Positions 6,945-10,000 of a DNA stretch of 10,000 nt are shown here, piece by piece. A program made the position numbers and the translations under genes. How positions within the stretch are numbered: position 1 is the stretch's first letter; each line of letters opens with the position of its first letter. Origin of the DNA: Candidatus Hydrogenedens sp. (GTDB lineage: Bacteria > Hydrogenedentota > Hydrogenedentia > Hydrogenedentales > Hydrogenedentaceae). The notes under the pieces were generated by a model. It ran no database searches and was not told the DNA's origin. It saw nothing but the letters and a program-made list of their open reading frames with translations. Location: assembly GCA_020216745.1 (NCBI GenBank), contig JAIWNQ010000150.1, positions 1-10,000 of the forward strand, read 5' to 3'.

Positions 6945-6962
6945 TTCTATTTTTTATATAAT
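6933..6962 (+). promoter_or_regulatory. Putative sigma-70-type promoter of the sulfatase gene
   Basis: A perfect TATAAT lies at 6957-6962 with a poor -35 (TTCAGT, 6933-6938) 18 bp upstream. The predicted start near 6969 leaves a 36 nt leader with SD AAAGGA at 6991-6996. The -35 abuts that of the divergent aroA promoter. Confidence 0.35.
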
Positions 6963-7004
6963 TGAGATTAAATATTAAGTTTAAGAATGTAAAGGAATGT
7001 ATGT

Positions 7005-8408
7005 ATGAATAAATACTCACGTCGGGAGTTTTTAATTTCAACAACGGCAACAAGTATATGTTTAAATCTTGCTCTTCATAAAACCATGTATGGGGAAGGA
7101 GATTCAGAAAAGCCTAATTTTATTATTATTTTAGCAGATGATTTAGGATATGGTGATATTGGTTGTTATGGTCAAGAGCAAATACTTACCCCGAATATTG
7201 ACCGTTTAGCTAAGGAAGGTATGCTTTTTACAGATGGCTATGCAGGTAGTACTGTTTGTGCTCCATCACGTTGTTGTTTAATGACAGGTTATCATACGGG
7301 ACACGCAAGAGTTCGAGGAAATGGTGCGGTACCTTTAGCACCTGAGGACGTTACTATTGCGGAGGTATTGAAGTCACAAGGCTATAAAACCGCTCTTATT
7401 GGAAAATGGGGATTAGGTGAAGCAGAAACTTCAGGCATACCTGTCTTGCAAGGTTTTGATGAATTTTATGGGTATTTAAATCAAGTACATGCTCATAATT
7501 ACTATCCAGACTTCTTATGGAGAGGAACGGAAAAGGTTAAGATAGAAGGGAATGTGTTATCCGATACTCCAGGTGTATGTGCCAAGTGTGAACAATATAG
7601 TCACGACTTATTTACTCAAGAAGCCATTAATTTTATAACAAAGAATAAAGATACATCTTTCTTTTTATACCTGGCATTCACCATTCCTCATGCCAATAAC
7701 GAATTAGGCAATGTAACGGGGAATGGAATGGAAGTGCCTAATGACGAGCCATATTCAGACCGTCCATGGCCTCAACAACAAAAGAATCATGCTGGTATGA
7801 TAACTCGACTTGATGATTCTGTTGGTAAAATAATGGCTTTACTCAAAGAATTAGGACTGGACCAGAAGACAGTTGTTCTCTTTTCGAGTGACAATGGACC
7901 ACACAAGGAAGGTGGGGCAGACCCTGAATTTTTCAAAAGTTCAGGTCCTTTTAAGGGTTATAAAAGGGCATTATATGATGGTGGTATTCGTGTTCCTTTC
8001 ATTGTCAGATGGAAAGATAAAATTACGGCTGGTTCGAAATGTGATGTTCCTTGTGCTTTTTGGGATGTTCTGCCTACCTTCGCTGAATTAGCAGGGGCTC
8101 AAGTTCCAAAAGGGATTGATGGTATATCTCTTGTGCCATTACTGTATGGTCAAGATAATTCTGCTTTTAAGAATAGGCCTCTTTATTGGGAATTTTATGA
8201 ACAAGGTTTTAAGCAAGCAATGCGAATAGATAATTGGAAATTAGTAAAAAATAGTATGGATTCACCTCCTGAACTTTATGATTTAAATGTAGATAAAGGG
8301 GAAACAAATAACCTGGCATCTACAAATCCTGATAAGTGTAATGAATTGCTAAATATTTTAGGCAGTTTAAGGGTTCCGTCTCCAGATTGGAAATCGCCGT
8401 TAGACTAA
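7005..8408 (+). CDS. Arylsulfatase-type sulfatase with Tat-like signal
   Basis: Hydrolyses a sulfate ester, probably of an environmental polysaccharide or small molecule; the substrate cannot be read from the sequence. The N-terminus has a twin-arginine motif SRREFL (5-10) and a short apolar stretch (9-24), suggesting Tat export. The catalytic domain shows metal ligands D45 and D46 in LADDLGYGDIG, the sulfatase signature VCAPSRCCLMTG with C85 as the residue to be turned into formylglycine, K134 in LIGKWGLG, and D296/N297 in FSSDNGPHKEGG. The C-terminal subdomain has the usual ALYDGGIRVPFIVRW, then ELYDLNVDKGETNNLA. Length 467 is typical of family S1 sulfatases. A formylglycine-generating enzyme or anaerobic maturase must act, but none is in the window. 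The start has AAAGGA 8 nt upstream. Its stop overlaps the convergent methyltransferase gene by 4 bp. It stands alone, with no sugar-degradation neighbours. Confidence 0.92.
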   Translation: MNKYSRREFLISTTATSICLNLALHKTMYGEGDSEKPNFIIILADDLGYGDIGCYGQEQILTPNIDRLAKEGMLFTDGYAGSTVCAPSRCCLMTGYHTGHARVRGNGAVPLAPEDVTIAEVLKSQGYKTALIGKWGLGEAETSGIPVLQGFDEFYGYLNQVHAHNYYPDFLWRGTEKVKIEGNVLSDTPGVCAKCEQYSHDLFTQEAINFITKNKDTSFFLYLAFTIPHANNELGNVTGNGMEVPNDEPYSDRPWPQQQKNHAGMITRLDDSVGKIMALLKELGLDQKTVVLFSSDNGPHKEGGADPEFFKSSGPFKGYKRALYDGGIRVPFIVRWKDKITAGSKCDVPCAFWDVLPTFAELAGAQVPKGIDGISLVPLLYGQDNSAFKNRPLYWEFYEQGFKQAMRIDNWKLVKNSMDSPPELYDLNVDKGETNNLASTNPDKCNELLNILGSLRVPSPDWKSPLD

Positions 8409-9211
8409 TCAGTCCTGAATTCTATTTTGTATTCGTCTTTTAATTGTTGGTGAAGTTCGCGGAATTTTTTTATAAGAGCTTCTGATGGTTGTTTAGCACA
8501 GATAAAATCTACACGCACTGTTCCTGAATCCATATAATTCCATGTATGTGCATCTACACATGCTAATAATGTCAGACCAGCCTCTTGAATAGCATTTACA
8601 AATATTTCGACGGGATAAATTTTTTGCCGAACCACAGACCAGCCTTGTCCCTGAACGAGGATGCTCAATGTAGCGATTTTGGTATGTTCATTAAAGTTAG
8701 ATTCCCATACCGTTTTGAAGTCTTTATAATTTTCTTTCCATTGCCCATCCGTGTAATGTTGTTTAACCATTTGTTCTGTTACGCAATCGAAATAAAGAAT
8801 ACCTTGTGGCAATAGTACATCACTAATCGAGCAAAGAGCATGAAATATATCATCCTCATCCAATAAAAAATTAATAGAATCAAATAGACATGAGGCGATA
8901 TGAAAAGTTGATATAAATGGCAAGGAACACATATTCGCTGTTAGAAAGGTAAAATTTGGATAATTTTGCCTGCCTGTATATAGCATAGAAGGGGAGATGT
9001 CAACTCCTATAGAACACCAACCATATTTAGATAACCGATTCATAAGATTTCCAGTTCCGCAGGCGATATCTAAATGATAGATTTTTTTCTCAACAGTCGG
9101 AGTGATAAGTTTCTGGAACTTTAATAGATTTTCTTCCCATCGCTCATACCGAACACGTCTCATGATTTGGTCATAATATGGAGCAAGGATTTTAAATAGG
9201 TCGTCGGACAT
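8405..9211 (-). CDS. YqeM-like class I SAM-dependent methyltransferase
   Basis: A 268-residue Rossmann-fold methyltransferase. After an N-terminal helix region (LAPYYDQIMRRVRYERW) come motif I LDIACGTGN (47-55) binding S-adenosylmethionine, the acidic D71 of GVDIS after strand 2, and TANMCSLPF as the motif around strand 3. The CLFDSINFLLDEDD segment that follows strongly recalls Bacillus YqeM, and a mixed C-terminal region with the cap strands completes the protein. The substrate is unknown; YqeM-type proteins have no firmly established target to my knowledge. Position supports the name: it begins 7 bp after the yqeK stop, and yqeK overlaps nadD, matching the nadD-yqeK-rsfS-yqeM order without rsfS. 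GAAGG upstream, inside the end of yqeK, is a weak SD. It may equally be a generic methyltransferase, so no symbol is assigned. Confidence 0.85.
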   Translation of the reverse strand: MSDDLFKILAPYYDQIMRRVRYERWEENLLKFQKLITPTVEKKIYHLDIACGTGNLMNRLSKYGWCSIGVDISPSMLYTGRQNYPNFTFLTANMCSLPFISTFHIASCLFDSINFLLDEDDIFHALCSISDVLLPQGILYFDCVTEQMVKQHYTDGQWKENYKDFKTVWESNFNEHTKIATLSILVQGQGWSVVRQKIYPVEIFVNAIQEAGLTLLACVDAHTWNYMDSGTVRVDFICAKQPSEALIKKFRELHQQLKDEYKIEFRTD

Positions 9212-9218
9212 TTACATC

Positions 9219-9830
9219 TTATACCTTCTTTTGTTGAAGCCAGGTCAAGAAATCTAATGAATGGGGGGAGGGTTCTCTCTTTTTTAAAGTTAATTTAAAC
9301 CTTTCTTCGGCTACATATAGTAGTGCAGAATCAAAACCCTTTTGCTCAAAAATATCACGTGTTATTGGTGCCTGTTTGTAATTTCTTAAAGGTTCACAGA
9401 AATCGGACAGATATAAAATTTGACCAACAATTCCTAAATTTCTTTTACCCGTTGTGTGCCAGTAAATTGCTTCATATATTTCTTTGTCATTAACATTCAG
9501 CTCTCGTTGAGCCATATTAGCAGAAAGCGGACCATGTAATAATACAGGATATTTTTCTTCATATAAAGTAATAGGGACATTCCATTCTTTTGCCTTAGTT
9601 AACATATCACTTACTGACCATTCCCTACATAAATCATGTAAAATAGACGCAATAACGACCTTATTCTGTATATCATCTTTTTGAATTGTTTTCGTCACAT
9701 AATAGGCATAAATAGCGGTCGACACACAATGTTTGACCTTTTCATGACTGAGATGCTTTTTAATAATATCCAAATACATTGAATAATCTATATGTATAAT
9801 ATTATTTATCTCTGTAAAGTTGGTGTTCAT
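9219..9830 (-). CDS. yqeK: YqeK-type HD-domain hydrolase (probable symmetrical Ap4A hydrolase)
   Basis: A 203-residue HD-domain metal-dependent phosphohydrolase. The ligands are in order: H34 in KVKHCV, H65-D66 in ILHDLCREW, H99 in LLHGP, H125 in YWHTTGK, and D143 in LYLSDFCEPLR. This spacing and the HTTG / SDxxEPxR signatures are those of YqeK, shown in other bacteria to split diadenosine tetraphosphate into two ADP, which limits alarmone build-up under stress. It lies between nadD and a YqeM-like gene, as in Firmicutes. The ATG at 9830 gives a 29 bp overlap with nadD and an N-terminal extension of about 17 residues over typical YqeK. M18 (ATG 9779) would match the usual N-terminus, but neither start has a clear SD, with only GAG about 10 nt before 9830. 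The upstream start is kept for that reason, with low certainty. Confidence 0.9.
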   Translation of the reverse strand: MNTNFTEINNIIHIDYSMYLDIIKKHLSHEKVKHCVSTAIYAYYVTKTIQKDDIQNKVVIASILHDLCREWSVSDMLTKAKEWNVPITLYEEKYPVLLHGPLSANMAQRELNVNDKEIYEAIYWHTTGKRNLGIVGQILYLSDFCEPLRNYKQAPITRDIFEQKGFDSALLYVAEERFKLTLKKREPSPHSLDFLTWLQQKKV

Positions 9831-10000
9831 TTATGTATTTCTCTACTTCATTAGGGACTAAATTGTGTATGTCTTTATTTTGTTTAATATATAGACGTAT
9901 TTGATGAGATGCTATATCTTTTGGTTCAAAGGGTAGCCATATTGTTTTGTTTAATATTTTTGGAATTATTTTTACATTTTCATATTTTGGTCGTTTAGCG
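9802..10000 (-). CDS. nadD: Nicotinate-nucleotide adenylyltransferase, C-terminal part (5' partial)
   Basis: Only the last 65 codons are inside the window, running off the right edge. They translate to a stretch with FEPKDIASHQIRLYIK followed by HNLVPNEVEKYINEHQLYRDK and a TAA stop at 9804-9802. This is the typical NadD ending (DISSTxIR..., then LVPxxVExYIxxHxLY). NadD adenylates nicotinate mononucleotide in NAD synthesis. The conserved ISSTxIR motif reads IASHQIR here, with the threonine replaced by histidine. The N-terminal GxFxPxHxxH motif is outside the window. Overlap with yqeK by 29 bp and the conserved neighbourhood support both the reading and co-transcription. Confidence 0.85.
   Translation of the reverse strand, partial: AKRPKYENVKIIPKILNKTIWLPFEPKDIASHQIRLYIKQNKDIHNLVPNEVEKYINEHQLYRDK

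Noticed and set aside
1..10000. tRNA or rRNA genes, insertion sequences, CRISPR arrays or long direct repeats
   Set aside because: Looked for along both strands by eye; no cloverleaf with CCA end, transposase frame, regular repeat-spacer series or terminal inverted repeats was seen.

Overview
The window is AT-rich bacterial chromosomal DNA, densely packed with housekeeping and metabolic genes. There are no rRNA or tRNA genes, mobile elements or CRISPR repeats. Genes are short-spaced, start mostly at ATG, and often have recognisable Shine-Dalgarno (SD) sites. The lineage cannot be fixed from this piece. A Tat-type arylsulfatase, a stand-alone receiver protein and an unusual shikimate kinase/chorismate synthase fusion would fit an uncultured environmental bacterium, possibly of the PVC/Hydrogenedentes kind, but that is a guess.

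Left part (1-3402): the 3' part of an adrenodoxin-reductase-type ferredoxin/flavodoxin-NADP+ reductase on +; a single-domain response regulator on - (tail to tail with the reductase); then, divergent from the regulator, an M24/creatinase-fold protein and a long-chain flavodoxin on +. The reductase and flavodoxin could be redox partners.

Middle (3412-6879, all -): an apparent aromatic amino-acid operon read as aroA (EPSP synthase), then a 543-residue shikimate kinase-chorismate synthase fusion, then a small zinc-ribbon protein of unknown function. Together the first two genes encode the last three steps to chorismate, with the fusion carrying the first and third of them. The SD of the zinc-ribbon gene lies inside a strong hairpin, which suggests translational control or attenuation.

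Right part: back-to-back putative promoters separate aroA from a + strand sulfatase (7005-8408). The sulfatase overlaps, tail to tail, the end of a - strand cluster read as nadD (only its 3' end is in the window), yqeK (HD-domain Ap4A hydrolase) and a YqeM-like methyltransferase. This is the classical nadD-yqeK-(rsfS)-yqeM neighbourhood with rsfS missing from its usual slot.

No wholly new system is evident. The items most worth a second look are the SK-CS fusion, the SD-sequestering hairpin, and the M24 protein that has lost most metal ligands but keeps creatinase-like catalytic residues.
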